From Coturnix japonica (lineage: Eukaryota; Chordata; Aves; Galliformes; Phasianidae): DNA of 64,000 nucleotides. The position numbers were made by a program, and so were the translations under genes. Below, piece after piece: positions 11,801-26,800 of the stretch. Below the pieces are notes generated by a model. It searched no databases, was not told where the DNA came from, and worked only from the letters and a program-made list of their open reading frames with translations. How positions within the stretch are numbered: position 1 is the first letter of the stretch; each line of letters starts with the position of its first letter. The DNA lies in NCBI RefSeq assembly GCF_001577835.2, contig NC_029529.1:11233380-11297379 (forward strand), written 5' to 3'.

Positions 11801-14800
11801 TGAACACACTGACTGGGGGGAATTATAGGAACAGTAAAAGAGGAAACCGCATCCCGCACCAAGCTGCATACCAGCAAGAGGCAGCTCTGTATGGAAGGAG
11901 CTGAGAGATCCTCAATGTGAAAATGCACCAAGGAAGGAGCAGGCAGCTCTTGCATATTTGTAACTGAAACCTTCAGTTCTCCTTCACACCAACAGCACAC
12001 CCCCAGCTTCTGTACACTGGAGGAGATTGGAGGGAAGTAAAGAGCTCCAGAAATTCAGCAGCAGAAGCCTGAACATAGTTATGAGCTGGGGAGAGAACTG
12101 CCACATGAAGAGTCTGATCACTTCCATTGAGAACAGGTCAGGACTTTGTGAGCTGAGGAGGGATTTGGAGCAGGACTGTGCAGACTCTCCAGGGAGGATT
12201 TCTTGCTGCTCTATCAAAGTCCCCATTCCCTCTGAGAATGTGAGGACTAAATCACCTTCTGTGGCCTTTGCCCAGCACATGGTCTATCCCTGGCTTTAGC
12301 CCTCTGTCTGCAGCCAGCTCCTACTTAATCACACCAAGAGAAGCTTAAGAAGTTAAGGAGGACAGGGAAGCTAAATACCATCATCATCTCAAAGCACTGA
12401 CTGTCTGCCACAGAAGCAGCTTCAGACGTGCTGCTCTGCACACACTGCCCCTCTGAGATCCATCTCTCCAGGCCTGGGAAGCCCCACAGGTACAGAGCAG
12501 CTGGCAATGGCAAGCCAGCCGATGTCCACAGGGCCACACATCTCCAGACTCATCTGTTTTGATTGCTGTATATTGGCTTCCACTCCCTCCAGTGAGGTGC
12601 ACCTGGCTTTCTTAAAAAAAACCTTCTCTTCTCATCTGCTGTATCCTGACACATTTGTTCTCACCACATTAAACAGCGCAGGTTTTCACAGGCTTTTATC
12701 TGTTCACTCGCTAGCAGTCTCGCTAATAATCTGCCTGCAGCTCTTCATTACCACATTGATCCTCTGGTCACTTCTGGGAAGGTAAGAAGCTCTCCCTGCT
12801 TGTGGGCAGATTGCAGAGTAACATGCAGCATTTGATAAAGCTGTTTTCTTCCAAGAAAGACCAAAGGGAACTGAAGCTCTCAGAAACAGAACAGCCTCCA
12901 TAGCCCTAACATGACAATACTGCTTCTCAGTACTGACACCACAAAAGGAAACAGGAGCTACAACATTTGGATGACTGATCTGTGGGAGCTGAAAGACCCT
13001 GGCAACGTGGAGGATGATTTACTATAAATGGGCACAGCACTAATCCCTGCTCTTCCATTCAGTAACATTTCCAGTGCCTACCTTGTTCCAAGCACAATGC
13101 ACGTGTCAGTGCTGTTTCAGGCTTGTGATTCCACAACGTGCTTCAGAACTCTGGATGAATGAGACTGAAAAGATGGATCTGCATAATTGCAACATCACTA
13201 TAAAATCCACTTTAATTCATTGTAAGACTGGAGAGGTTCTTAGGAAAACCCAGCACGGTAGTTTCTACACTTCCAGGACAAGGCTTTGCATTTGTCTCCA
13301 AGCCACCTGTACCATCTGCATATGAACAACCATCCTGCTCCAAAGCACTGGCCTGTTTCAGGGAAGAGGCTTTTCTGCACTGCAGATGTTAAGATCTTGT
13401 AACCCTGCAAGAACTCCTTTTTTCTCTGGCTTCCTGACAAAACAGAGCCTTATTCCAAGCACCAACACTAACTCACAGTTTGACCTCAGAAGTGCAAGAA
13501 TCTGCAGTTTTGTTTGTGTTACAGCCCCACTTATCTACAGCCAGAGAGAAGAAAAGTGGATGTGAATTTTTTATTACATTTACAATAATCCAGCTAAAAG
13601 ATGCAGATGATAAATCAATGTGGGCACAGTGGGGTGTGTTGATGGCTGGATGTGATGGTCTTTGTGGTCTTTTCCACCCCTAACAATTGTGAATGTAGGA
13701 AAACAGGTTGTCCAGCACCTACCACTTTGGCGATTCTCTTCCCAGCCATTTGCTGCCACCCACGTGTTTGTTATCTCCTTGTACAGAAGCCTTCCTGGCT
13801 TCCTAAAGCTGGATTTGCTGTACTGGTGAATCAGAATGTAAAAACTTTGAAATTACAGTGGAGACAGAGGCTCCGTAGCCCATTTCAACTCCATTCCTAA
13901 CCAGTTTATTCCTCTCTGTACATGGGAAATAAAGGTTTGATTTTCTCTGTGTACCACAAGAGCTGGCAGCCTGTCATGTCTCCTCCAGCTCATGCTCTTT
14001 TCTGCTCCATGGGAGACTAAATCCTATACCTTCAAGTCTTTTAATTGGCAAAAGAATAAAACCAGGAGCGATGCTGTCAAAGCTGCAGTCAAATTCAAAC
14101 TAAATGCACTTAGACAGTCCTGCTGAAAGGACTTGAGAGAGAAACTGTGTTGATTTTTCTCAATTATACCCAGTGGCCTAATAAGAGTGATTATCTCCCT
14201 AGGAATCTGCTCCTCTAATGGTGAAACACACTGGAGTATCTGCCCTCCTATTACAGAGGGAGGAAATCTTCTGTTAGAGCACTAATAACCTGTTAATTAG
14301 AGATGTAAAACTGAATCACATCACAGGAACTGACCACAGCAGTCTTTTTCTCCCCAGCAAGAGAACAAACATGGCTCAGAAGCATCACCTCGTACATAAG
14401 ACAATCTTTCAAAAGAAAGTGATTGGAATCCCTTGAATTTAAGCGAAGGAAAAAGTGGTAATTAATAAAAACAGTGTCTTTGTTACGCTGCCTTAAGTAC
14501 ATTTTAAATGCAAACTTCCTGTGCTGAAGTACACATACAGACTCTGTGTGTTTAATGACAAATGGCCAGTGAATGTTCAGCCTCAATTTGCCAGAGAAGC
14601 TGAAGCACCTTGACATTAATCTCAGGTTCTGACGTTGTCTCCAGCACTTCAGTTTATGAGGGTCACATAGCCAAACACAGCACCAGAGGGGCCCATTTAC
14701 ACAGAAAGAGGCAGATGGGAGCCTGTACCCAAGTCTGGAGCTGCTTGTCTGGATCAGGCTGGTGCTCTGGAAGGAAAGCTTTGACTCACCAAGGAAGAAA

Positions 14801-17800
14801 AAGAAGCTGATAACGCTTCACTTAAGTCTAACTATGTTTGCATCCACCTCTGCCAGTACAGACTGTGCTGGAGCACAGGAGGACTGAAGTGCAGTGAGTC
14901 AGAATGAGAGAATGCAGCCTCGCTCCTCCTGGGTGAACTGTGCAAAAGGCATCTCAGAAGCCATCAGAACACACCTGGAGTTGGTTCAGTAGTTCTTTTT
15001 ATAGCAGGTGAGAGGCAAAAAGAGGACTGAGCTAACAGTGACTCCCAAATTACAGAGATACAGTGAGCAAAGCTCAGCATGGTCACCAGGTAGTTATCAA
15101 GCTGCAGACTGAGAACATGCAAAAGCCAGAGGATAATCATGAGGCAGAACATCAGGAAGAGATGCACAGAAGCTGCAGCCAGTATCTGGTTGTTCCATTG
15201 TGATGCCCCATCTGAGCAGGCATCCCAGACAGCTACAGCCAGCCCTAAGAACAGTGTGCAGACTTTTCTATGAGAAACTGAGAAAGTTGTTGGCCCATAT
15301 GAGGGCTTCTGGCACTTTTCAAGAATTTTCATTTGTTATGAAAAGCAGAAATGTGGAGAAAAGTGCTTGAATTGTATCTGGTCTCAATAAGAAAGAGGAG
15401 AGCAAAAAGCACATCTGCAGTCTATCCAAGTAGCAGATTACAGCAGAAGCAGAGGCACAGGAAATTACCCACACTGGCACTTCATCCAGAGCCTGGAGAG
15501 GCTTTTGCTGATGCTCAGAATCACTCACAGCTGACAAGAACACCTCTGAGAAATAACTTGATTTTCTGGTTTCACTTTCTCCCACAGAAGGGTAAGACAG
15601 ACCCTCAGTCTGTTATTTTTCTGAGTCGCTCCTGACCTGGGCTCTATGGGAATCAGCAGCCAAAAGCTGAAGTTTCACCCTGCATAACAGCAACAGAAGT
15701 CAGACATCCTTCCCTGGCAGGAGTAACTCAGGTGTGCTGTGCCCATGGCTGTCAGTGCAGGAGGCTTTACAGCCTCTCGAAAGGTCTTATTTTGAAGATG
15801 ACCCTACCATGAATAACTTCTACACCTAAAGGGAAACTAATGCTTTGCCACGAGAAATCATAATGCCTTGCTAAGGCTTTGCACAAAGCTACTTCTGAAT
15901 CCAGTAGGCAATACCAAGAAAGGATTTTTCTCCTTTTTTTATTTCCTTCAGTAAAGCCTCCTTAATTCACTCCCTGAAAGTACCATATTTTCTCCACATG
16001 ACTCTGACCTCTTACAGCTCACAAAAACAGAGCAGTGCCAATGCCCTTGAATGATAACAGTCTTTTATATCTAAGGTTACTCAGATGCTTTGAGCAAGTC
16101 CTTTTGAATAAAGGCAGGGAAGGAGAGGAGAAGGTACCTGGCATCACTGTCTGCAAGGCTGCGTGCTGCTTTCCGAGCTGCCTGTCCTCCGATTCACTGT
16201 CAGAGCTTTCATCCTCCTGAATCTCCACGTCAGAATCATCATTACCTGGTTAAAACAAAAGCAGGAGATACACATCATTCAAACCAACCCAAAACAGCCT
16301 AGAATCGCAGTTACATGCAAGAGATGCCAGCACTCTGTTCAGCCCACGATTAACTCAGAACACAGCTCTGCTGGCACATGCAGGGGAACAGCCAGCTTCC
16401 ACATCCTCACTAAGGGAAGATATCTTCATACAGAAGTGCCAAAGAAGTTGAGATGAACAGAGCGTGCAGTATTAACAACTGTCTTGAGACCATCCTCAGG
16501 TCGTGCCATGGAAGCAATGTTCTAAATACGCTCTCTGGGTATGAACCATGTGTACAGTCAGGAGCTATTTCAGAACCTGAGTTCAAAATGAAAACCTCCC
16601 AAAAGCTTTAGGAAAGCGTGAACTCAGTAATACATCTCCTAGTGCTTCACCCTGCCGTTAGCAATACCAAAAAGGTCTCCTTTGCCTTTCACTTAACCAC
16701 AGGTTAGAAACACACAGCAATGCTCCAGCAAGAAGTGCTCTGCAGTGCCTCAGGGGATCGACGGAGCTGTGACAAAGCCAGCAGGACTGGGTGTGAAGTC
16801 AGCAAGCAGTGCAGCAACCAGTTACTCATTGTTTACAGAAAGCAATTCTTCCCTAAGTACACTTAATTACACACGTCTGAGCTGAAAATGGAAATAACTG
16901 ATTATGATTAGCGATGGGCTGGCACACCCTTGCAACACTTAATTATCAGGCAATATACAAATATCATACAATTTTCCATATTTTTTTTTCATTGCAATAT
17001 TAAGTTTATGACAAAATACAGCAGCGAGGGATGTATTTGATACCCTGCTAAGATTACGAGGCTCCAACAGTATTAGCTACAATTTCTGTTAGCACTGCAC
17101 TTTCTTCTTCAGCAGGTGACCTGAATGCTGCTTCTGTTTGCTGGCATTCAGGAAAGTCAGGTTCTGTTCAGGCAAACCCATTGGGAAGACCCACGCACAG
17201 CCTAAATAAAGGATTCAGGGCCATGTCCTGTGCAGGCCTTCATCACCACTATGACTTAAGTGCCCTTCCTTCTTGTGGGCTCCTTTTAACCCCTTTCATC
17301 AGATTTTATCACATGTGCTCCTCCAGCTTCTCAGCACTACAGCTCCGAGCTGAGGATGCTGCTTGGGGCCCTATGACTGCTGTGCCCATTGCAGAGCATG
17401 CCCCATTAGCACTTCCTCCTTCTCACCCAGCTCTCCCCAGCTGAGCCTGGGCTAATAAAGCTGTTGCTGTCTGGCAGCAACCAAAGTGACAATGCAGTAA
17501 GCACCCGCAGGGGACAGGAGCCTTCACCCTGCAGAGGCACCGTGATGCAATTCCGCACAGTTTTACCATCCCAGAGCTTTGATTTTACATTGTGCTTTTC
17601 AAGAAGCCGATCTTTTAACCATTCATAGCAACAGGCTCCCAGAGAAAACACACAAAACATTTCCCTTCCAACAAGGGTAAGGTGACAAGGACAGGAATGG
17701 ATCTGCCATCATCTCTTTGCTGTACGCAGAAGAGTTCTCTCCCACTCCCCTGGGCCATTTCTCACCTGGTTCAGTTTGCAAAAATGAAGCTCTGCTCATG

Positions 17801-20800
17801 ATGTAATTCCTTGTGGTGCCTTTCTATTGGAAAGTGGGCTCAGCAATGAGATCCCACAGTGAGCAGAGCTTTCAGACAGAAGTGGCACCTCTGCAAAGAG
17901 CGAATCGATGGCTGGAGGGCCTCAAGCTGCTGCTTTATGAAGGAAAATGGCTTCAGCGCAGATTTTCAGTGCTTGGCAAGTAGAATCAGACAAAAAAGTG
18001 TATTGGAACAGGCTGCCCAAGGAGGCTGTGGATGCCCCATCCCTGCAGGCATTCGAGGCCAGGCTGGATGTGGCTCTGGGCAGCCTGGGCTGCTGGTTGG
18101 TGACCCTGCACATAGCAGGGGGTTGGAACTGGATGAGCACTGTGGGCCTTTGCAACCCTGTGATTCTATGATATGACTACACAATTAATCTGAAAGAATG
18201 TATTTCAGCCCAGAACAAGGTTCACTTGTTACTTTTTGCTCAGCAAACATTGGGGTTTTTTTTCAGCCTTGGGTGAACATGAAAGAAATATCCTGACTGT
18301 GTGCTGCAGCCTGCGACCTTCCTGGCCCCTCTCCTCTCACACCACACCATTAGCACAGCAACACTTCACATCTCTACACCTGACAATAGCTCTACCAACA
18401 GTTTTCACACTGTCTCATCTATTCCCAGAGTCCCTTCCCCTCCAGTCATCATGACACCAGGCCCCAAGGCTCAGGCACTGGCAAAGCACATTGCTGTACT
18501 GCTGCAACTACTTCATTGCACACATTTCCATCAGCAAATGCTGCTCAAAGCTGCATCTGGAGTTCAGCATCTTTATCTAAGTTTTTTGCTACACATCCAT
18601 AGCACTTCTATATCTAACACAACTCCACCTACCTTGCACAGTCCTTCCTTACAATAAATACCATGCAGGTTTCTTTGGTATTAGCTGAGGCTAAATGTAA
18701 GCTGAGGGCTGCCCAGAATTCCTGCAACTTGTTCTGCAGAGAAAGGCACTGTTAATTTGCAGCCCCTCTTGCCAAATTAGCAGCAGATAAGGTCAAAGGA
18801 TTCAAACAATAAAAGGACTGTATTGATTACAGAGGTATGCAAAGGTAAGGGTGCTTACAGGGGCAGAAACTGACTTTCATCAGTTAATGGTAACAAATTT
18901 ATCACCGGGCTCCAGCCTATGCTGTTCAGAGGGCCTCATTAAACACTTTGCAGCTCTCAAGGGCAAAGTGTAATGAGATTTGGAGAACCCTCCCTGTTCC
19001 TCTGTGCAGGAGAAGATGGCACGTGCCCAAGGAATCTCAGCATGTAGGTGCACTGACGTGTAAGTATTTCTGCTGGGCTTTACACTATTCTCCACGCTGC
19101 ATCTGCTGCTCACAGTGCATCCATTTTATCAGTGGATAAAATCACTGACTGCCAGGGGAAGGCTACAGGGCTCCTGGGAACCCTCAGCTGCAGCAACTGC
19201 AGCCCATGCAGTGCTCTCTATTTCAAGTGCAAATATCCCAAGCAGCCTCTGAGACACCAGCAATGGTGCACTCATTCTGCTGCTGTTTCTCTGTTTCCTC
19301 TTGAGTAAAATAGTTTATATTATGAATCCTCTGCTTCAGACAAAATCTCTTTTTACTGCACTGACATAAAGAGATGAGATGAAAGACAGTCAGAGATAAA
19401 CAAATTTCCTCTTCCACGAGCGTGCTCAGAAAACATCTGCCCACAAACAAACTACAAAGTGTAACTCTGATGTCCTTACCCAGTTTTAGCTTTCTTGAGC
19501 TCTCCCTCTGATTCTGAGTATTAACCCTCCTCTTATTTTTTTCATTACAACATAAAAATGCAGATGCTGCAATTTTCAATTCACAGGGGTAATTAATGGT
19601 GAAGTTCTGCTGATGCTTGACTCGGAAGAAGCAGAATCTGGTTTGTTAGCTCCCTGCAAAATCTCAGGAGGTTATTATTCCCTTCTGTTCTTCAGCTAGA
19701 ATTCTAATTAATTAAAAGTAAGTTTAGAGAAAAAGGAAAACCTCCAATTTTAATTGCGTTCACAATTTGCAGGTACACTAAAAGCAAAGAAACACGAGCA
19801 GGCAGATGCGGCTCACAGTTGGACCATTTGTAATGGCAAAGAGAATTTCAAGTGGTTTTTTCACCGGTGAACATTATGTTCTGATAGATACATCACAAAG
19901 AATTACTCCAAACTCAGCCAGCTCCACATCCAAGGTGGCAGAGGATGGAACTTACACTCCTGTTTTGCAGGGCACGCCAGCATGTGTGTATCATGGGGCA
20001 GCCAGTACATCCCACAGAGCAATGAGACTGCTTGCCAACATGAGCATCTCAACAGGCAGAATCCTCTAACCAAGGCTGTTAGCAAACCAATGCTCCTTCA
20101 TTAGTTCTACTGTGCTGGCCTTCATTCACAGCCTGTAGGGGCTCAGAGGGTAGTAAGTAATAAACTGGAGCCTCCATGTGCCTGCTGCAATTGCATAGCA
20201 TGTGTAGATAGGGACTGCTCTCACATCTTAGCACTGCAGGCAGCACTTGCAAGGTGCAGCATCCACAGCACCGCACAGAGGTCATGTTCCCTATTTCATG
20301 GATGTCCTTGTATAGCTACTATCACTCCACCTTTTCTAGTACACCTGTTGACTTTGCCATCTATCCCATATCCCTGTACTTCAGGCTTGTAAGGGCAGAT
20401 GTATACATCAAGTGCTTAGCACATATTTTTTCTGCCAATAAACCTAGGGAAGAAATCCCACTTACTTCCACTCCTAAGCAGGCGTTGTTCCTCCTCCTTC
20501 AGCCTGTTCTGCATCAGACGCAGCATGTTTGCTGCTTCCTGTAACAGATGAGAAGAACTGAATTAGAAAAGCTGCCCCATCATCCAGTTAAGTAGCTAAT
20601 TGGAAGGCTCTACAGCAGCACTTAAGGGCTCTCACAGGCAAAATGAAACAAGAAAATTTCAGCACTGAAAATATTTTATGGAAAACAGATCTCAGGTGAA
20701 GTTTGGGAACTCCTACTTACTTTGCCCACGAGGTCAGGATATAAAGCACACACCCACACAGACAGAAAATCAACCACACATTCCAACCAGGTGAAACTTC

Positions 20801-23800
20801 GCTTATCTTATTGAAAATGAGTTCACTCATCTTCATCCCACAGAACATCACAACCATTATAGAACAAAGGGGACTCTCTTTGCAAAGTGGCCTTTGGTAG
20901 GTATATTCAGCCAATAGGCCAATAAAACGACCAATGAAGCACAGAAATGGATTAAAGAAGTCTTGCTCCCTGCCCAACAAACATTTCCAGCACAACCCCC
21001 ATAGCACTGCGCCTTTGGGATGAAGGGTGCAGGCAAAGGAGCAGTCCTGAGTCTGACTGTGTGCTGCAGCCACACAGCACACATGGCAAAGGAAACCAAA
21101 GGGAGGTAACAAAAGTCAGGGCCCATCTCAATGCCGTATGGACAAATGCATAAACTTAGAAAGCATCTTTAAAATACATCTGGTCACAGATTAGGGAAAT
21201 GATAAGAACGTATGCTCAACAGGATTGCCTAACCCTGTTATTCCATGCATATATTAAGCTACCTGCTCCTTTGCGTGCATTTGTGCAGCTACACAACAGA
21301 AATCCAGGTGAAAACGAATCCAGCCAACTGGAATTAAGCCAGGCTGACTCTCTAGAGCAGCTGGGTGTGCTGCTGCTCAAAGCCGTGACTTGCTCAATGC
21401 ACAGCAGTGTGCTGCTGTGGTGGGCAGGGAGGGGGGGTAGTGCTTCTTTCAGCTCCAGTACTGAATTTTGTGCTTAAAATGCAAGAGAAGTAGAGTCTCA
21501 GGAAACCTTTTAGCATGCAGCTGAGGCTTTTCCCCCCTCCTGCAGGTACCAGTAACACAGCTGACCTCGCAGTGAGCAGCTCGGAGCTCTCTGGCAGAAA
21601 ACATGTTGATTTTCTTCAGGCTTAGATCCCCTCATAACTTGATGCACCACAGGGAGCTGCTGAGGCTGTATGCCACCATCATTTCCAGAGCCGCTCTTCC
21701 AGCACATGAAGCAATGTCACATGGGGGATCCCAGCAGAGCAGCACCCTGCCCACCCAGCAGCATAGTATGGGATGGCATGGTGACAACGACGGGTCTTGG
21801 GGGCACCATGGCAGCAGCTGGGTGTGCAGGAAGCAGGTGAGCAGCAGCCAGACCCAAAGCTCTGCTCAGTCTCTCTAGTAAACAAACACGGCTGAAATGC
21901 TGCAGGCAAGTGCTGCACATATCCTACCCCACAGGCTGACTGTGTCCAAATTTAGAGGCAGCATATGCTACGGAATCATGGTGTCAAGTAAACATAATTA
22001 GAGTGGTGCCAATGAATGCAGAATCAGAGCCAGACTGCTCCATCAGAACGTGGCCATGGGCCTTCCAGGACACCTGAGATGGAAAGTCCTGTCCTGAAGG
22101 AAGCCAGATCTCTGCTGAGATGCAGCTCTTCCCTTCGATATGCAGCCCTTTCCAGATGTAGATCTACCCTTTACAGAGCAATCTTGTCAGTCACCTGTCC
22201 ATGCCTTTAGCATACAAGGGTTCTGCTCAGCTCCACCATAACTACACCAGCAGCCATCCTCAGCAGCCCAGACAGACCCAGGCAGCAGCAACAAGCAACA
22301 GAGAATCCTTCTGTTGACACAAGGGGCTTCCTAAGCAAATGATCTCTGCCCGTATTTATGATGATCTGTGCTATTTTGGTGCTCATCTAAAGACTGACCA
22401 ATTGAGCAAGAACATTACTCATCTACTCCAGCACGACAGATGCACTATTCCGAGACAGATGTGTGTTCTTGATAGAATGGGGCATGGATGAGCACAATGC
22501 AGATACTCCTTGTCCTAATGTACTTTAACCAGCAAAGCAGACGGCTTTTCCTCTCACATCTGGCAATGAAATTCTTTGGAAAACAGCAATGAGACACAAC
22601 ACGTCTGTTTGGCAGCGCTTTTCTATAATCTAATCCACTGATGAGAGAAACTTCAGCTGCAAATTCCTGCGGCAGAGCAAACGGCTTTGAGAATCCTTTT
22701 ACAGAAACCTGCACAAAGAAGAGCCTGAGAAAGAATTTCTCCTTTATTGGCTTCTTATTTAATACGAATTTCAACCTCTTGAAGAGAGAGACCATTAAAC
22801 ACCATGCAATTAGAACCAGTGGCAAAGTCCACACAGCTGTGTGCTGCATCTGGGCGCGGGGAGGAGAGGTTTGGCTTTTGTTTTGCTGCTGTTTGCTTTC
22901 AGACATCCAGACCCATATGTCACCACATTAAAGAACGCCCTCCAGCTGCTGACCCACACATCACAGCAGCTCTGCCACCTACTCACTGTCTGACTTAGGG
23001 AAGTGACCCAAGACTTGAATAAGCCACGGTTTCCTGACAGGCAGTCCTTCCTGACAGCACTAATGCTGCTGAGCGTTGTTCTAAACAATAAAATCAAGCT
23101 GCTGAAATCATTCCATTGAAGACAACTCTTAACCCTCTTAACTCTTCTTCTCAGACTGAAGAAGCAGCAAATCTAAACAGGCTGGGGAGAAGAAAACCAA
23201 AATTGAGGCTCTGTTTGATCATTGAAGGCATCTCGGTATTTTCTTCTTAAGTTAACGTCAAAATTGTATTGGGGAAGTCGTGGAGAAAATGCCAGCAGGA
23301 TTTTGAATACAAAGGACACATTTGATGGAGCCAGCTGAGAGGAAGCGCGGTTACAACTAAATGAAGACAAAGAGAAGAAATGAAGAAAATACCACTGGGA
23401 TAAGTGTGAAGGAATGGCAGGACAACAACTGGCGATGGCTGATTTGCTGTTTGCTCAGATCTCACATCTCAATTTTTGCCTGGGTTATTTCTTCTGTTCT
23501 CAGCCATGCTCCAAACCCCAGAAATCCCTCTCAGCATCTTAGTAATGCTTCGTTCTGGTTTTCTTTTCTTTTTTTCTTTCTTTCTTTTTTCCCTCCAGTG
23601 ATTTGCTAGAGCATATTGGTAATCGTCCTGCTCTGTAGTACCCTCCAAGGGAACCAATTTGACGATGGATTGAACGCCTCATCTTCACCTTTCCTATTAA
23701 TCTCAGCAGCCGTTTCTTGCTTTGTTATAGAACAAAGCAGCTGAGATTAGCTCTTGCTGCACGCACACAATGGGATTTGTTTTTCATAATAGAGTGTTGC

Positions 23801-26800
23801 CACTCATTCAGCAGGGGTGAGATACAAGGACTTGGAAAAATTGCTGCCTGAAGAGAGAATGTGACAGTATTGGTAACGAGAGGAAGGCAGTTAGGTGCAG
23901 CAGGGAGCAGAGAACGTGGTACCATAGTCCAAATGCACAAGGTGCAGCCTTGATTTCACTTGACTACAACACTTTGAAGTTTTTCCCCTTTCATTGGAAT
24001 AGGCTGCCCAGAGCTGTGGGTGCCCCAGCCTTGGAGATGCCCCATGGATGGGGCCCTGGGCAGCCTGAGCTGGTATGGAGCAGCCAGCCCATGGCAGAGT
24101 GTGTGTGTGTTGGTGTGTGTTGATCTCTAGGGAAAAAAAACCCAAACTCGATCCACCTGATCAGTGTTGCTTCAAGTGAGCTGTGCACAAGGTGTTCATA
24201 TCCCAGCACAGCACCCGGCCTGGACACACAGGTTCCTTTTCACTCTTACTGCTGAGGAGCAACTGAAGGCACAATCTAAGTGTTGCTGTTGGTCAGAAAA
24301 CCTTCCATGTGACAAACCTGTAACAAGTAGCTCCTTCCAGAAAAATCACAGCAATAACAAGTGCAAGAAGATTGAGCAGCTGCCCTGGGAACTCATCCTC
24401 CGTCCTACCAGTCCCCTCCGTTCTCTTAATGAATCCCACTTCTCAGATCCGTGGCTGAATTGGATGTGAGAATGCATTCCTGCATCACCCTCATCTCACC
24501 AAGCCCCTGTCACAACACTCTTAGCTTTTTCTCCTTTAATCCCAAGTGGTTACTGGCCTATTCAAAAATTCTCTCTGCTTTAGCTCATGGAAATAAATCT
24601 CACCTTGGGCTCCTTCTTAAATTTAGTTACGCCAGTGAAAACAGTGTTGGCAACACAGAGTTGCCATTCCATACTTGTACCTCCTGAGCTACCAGAACAT
24701 AGTTAAGACTTCACGAATATCAGTTTTATTCTCCCCAAGCCAACCTAGGGGGTATCACACATTAAAATACAGTGTGGTTTATGCAGCATTTTTAGGGTTT
24801 TAATCAATTCCTGTTTGATCTCTAGGTCTGTGAAAATAATAAGTTCTAGAATCTGTCAAGTATGAAGACCATTAAGGAGACAAAGGCGAGCTTTGTTTAC
24901 CCATCTGGCACATCAGATATCAAGGGAATCCTAACAAATACATGGATCTTTGAGCGCTGAGAAATGCTCATCTCAGTTGTTTTCATTTCCCACAAAGTTT
25001 GTGCTAGGGTTTTTAATGTGAGGCAGTATCAATGAGGCACCGGGAGCAGGCATTGACACAACCACAGCAAGGCAATCAGAGGGACCCCTGAGATCTAATT
25101 CTAGTTGCCATGATATTGGGAGGGGACTGCAGACCTTTGCTTCAGTGGAAAGAATGCATGGGACAGCAGCTCCTTGTGCAGCACCATCTTGTCTATGATG
25201 CTCTTCACACAGTGTCCCACCTTTTCTCTGTCTCCACATCCTCCCCCCTTTCATGCAACTGTAATTTTTCAGGCCAGCAATTTCCTGTGCTCCTTCCTCC
25301 TACGCTCAGCTGCCCTCACTCTCTCCCTGTGCATTCCCTTCCTTCCTCCTCTCCCTTTTCCACATTTCTTTCCCCTTTGGGATTTGCACATCTCAGCCCA
25401 CCAGTGCTGTCACAACTGTACTCTGGACCAAAGACCAAAACAGGAGCAACAAAAACTAAGATGCCTGTGCTTACTTTTACCTCTGATATTCAATGTCATT
25501 TAGCAACTCTGGACCAGGATTGCTCTCCTGGTACCTATAAAAATGCTACCAGTCATAATTCAAGTGTACATTAGAATATTAAAGACTGTAACCAGCCACT
25601 TTTCATATTAAACTCCTGCCTGGCTATTTCAGAAAGCAGTCATTGCAATGGGAATGTTAGTATTTCAAATGGGATAGTACAATGCAAAAGATATAAAAAG
25701 CAGCAGAACCAAAGCTTATCTCAGAGCGCAGCACAACTTGGATATCCCATCGTGTTCATACAGAACAAAACAGCTGCTTCAGGCACGGAGCTCTGGTAGG
25801 AAAGCATTAGGTCACTGCAGAAGGGGTTTTATTTGGGCAGGGTGGGTTGCAAAGAGAAATTTGCAATACACTGTATTTGTGTGCTTTTCTTTTCCCTTAA
25901 CCTTTCATCACGATGGACTGCTTACTGCTTACTCAGCAGGACGATGAAAAGAAAATGGGTTTGAGCAATCTCAAACCAGAGAGAAGAACTGAGTGGCTTA
26001 GAACATCTTTTTCCTCGTGTCCACTATTCCATCATATTTCTTAGTTGAGATTTCACAGTGCAACCATAGAAGCAATCTTCAAATACCCTACAAGGAAGCA
26101 GCTGAAGGAGAAGAAAGTATTTCAAGAATGTCCTCTGAAAAGAGCAAGAAAGAATAAATTCTACCTAGAGAAAAAAAAAGGCCAGCAAATACTAAGGGAT
26201 ATTGCCAAGCTAGCCTGGCATTACACAGACTAGCTCCATAAAAGCCTTTTAAAACTGCATCAGCCTGTGCTGTCCTCTAAAGGACAGGCATCCATTACAG
26301 TCTGTAGAAAAACTCAGCCCACAAATCTGAAAACCCCATAAATTTGGAATTTTATAGCAGTCAGAGTTCCAATAACTTTAATGTCTAAACATCAGAACCA
26401 ATTTCATCACAAAAATGAGGTAAAAGCTACCGAACAGCAGCGACTCTTTTTACATAGTAGAAAAATAAGAACAAATCTTCAAGAAGACGTGGCACATAAA
26501 TCCATGCTTCTGCAAGAAGATGGATTAATGGTGTGAGCAGCACAAGAGAATGGAACAAAGAAGGTGATTGAAAATGAAAAAAGAGGCAAAGGAAACCACA
26601 AAGACAAAATGCTCTTATTTAAATTCCTTGGATCCAATAATAAATAGTGCGTGACAGGTTGTCAATACGTATGAGAAATGCACCCAAAGGAGGAGTCATG
26701 TTAGGACTTCCGACGTGCCCATGAGCAAGAGTGGAGGGCAGACAAATAATTCCAGATTTCTCATATGTTTCAAAGTGTTCCCACATCAAACAGGCAGGTA

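Larger units (their letters stand above)
10070..16137 (-). other. CLUAP1: CLUAP1 intron 10
   Basis: Six kilobases of intron. Contents I can support are a weak CR1-like tail at about 13632-13700 and a minus-strand open frame at 14964-15332, both listed separately. The stretch 14140-14300 is A/T-rich with TTAATTAG-like motifs. The rest shows nothing recognisable. Confidence 0.7.

Noticed and set aside
20717-21112. 131-codon minus-strand frame with hydrophobic stretches in CLUAP1 intron 8
   Set aside because: Cys-rich and irregular, with no family pattern that I recognise. It is weaker than the frame at 14964-15332.
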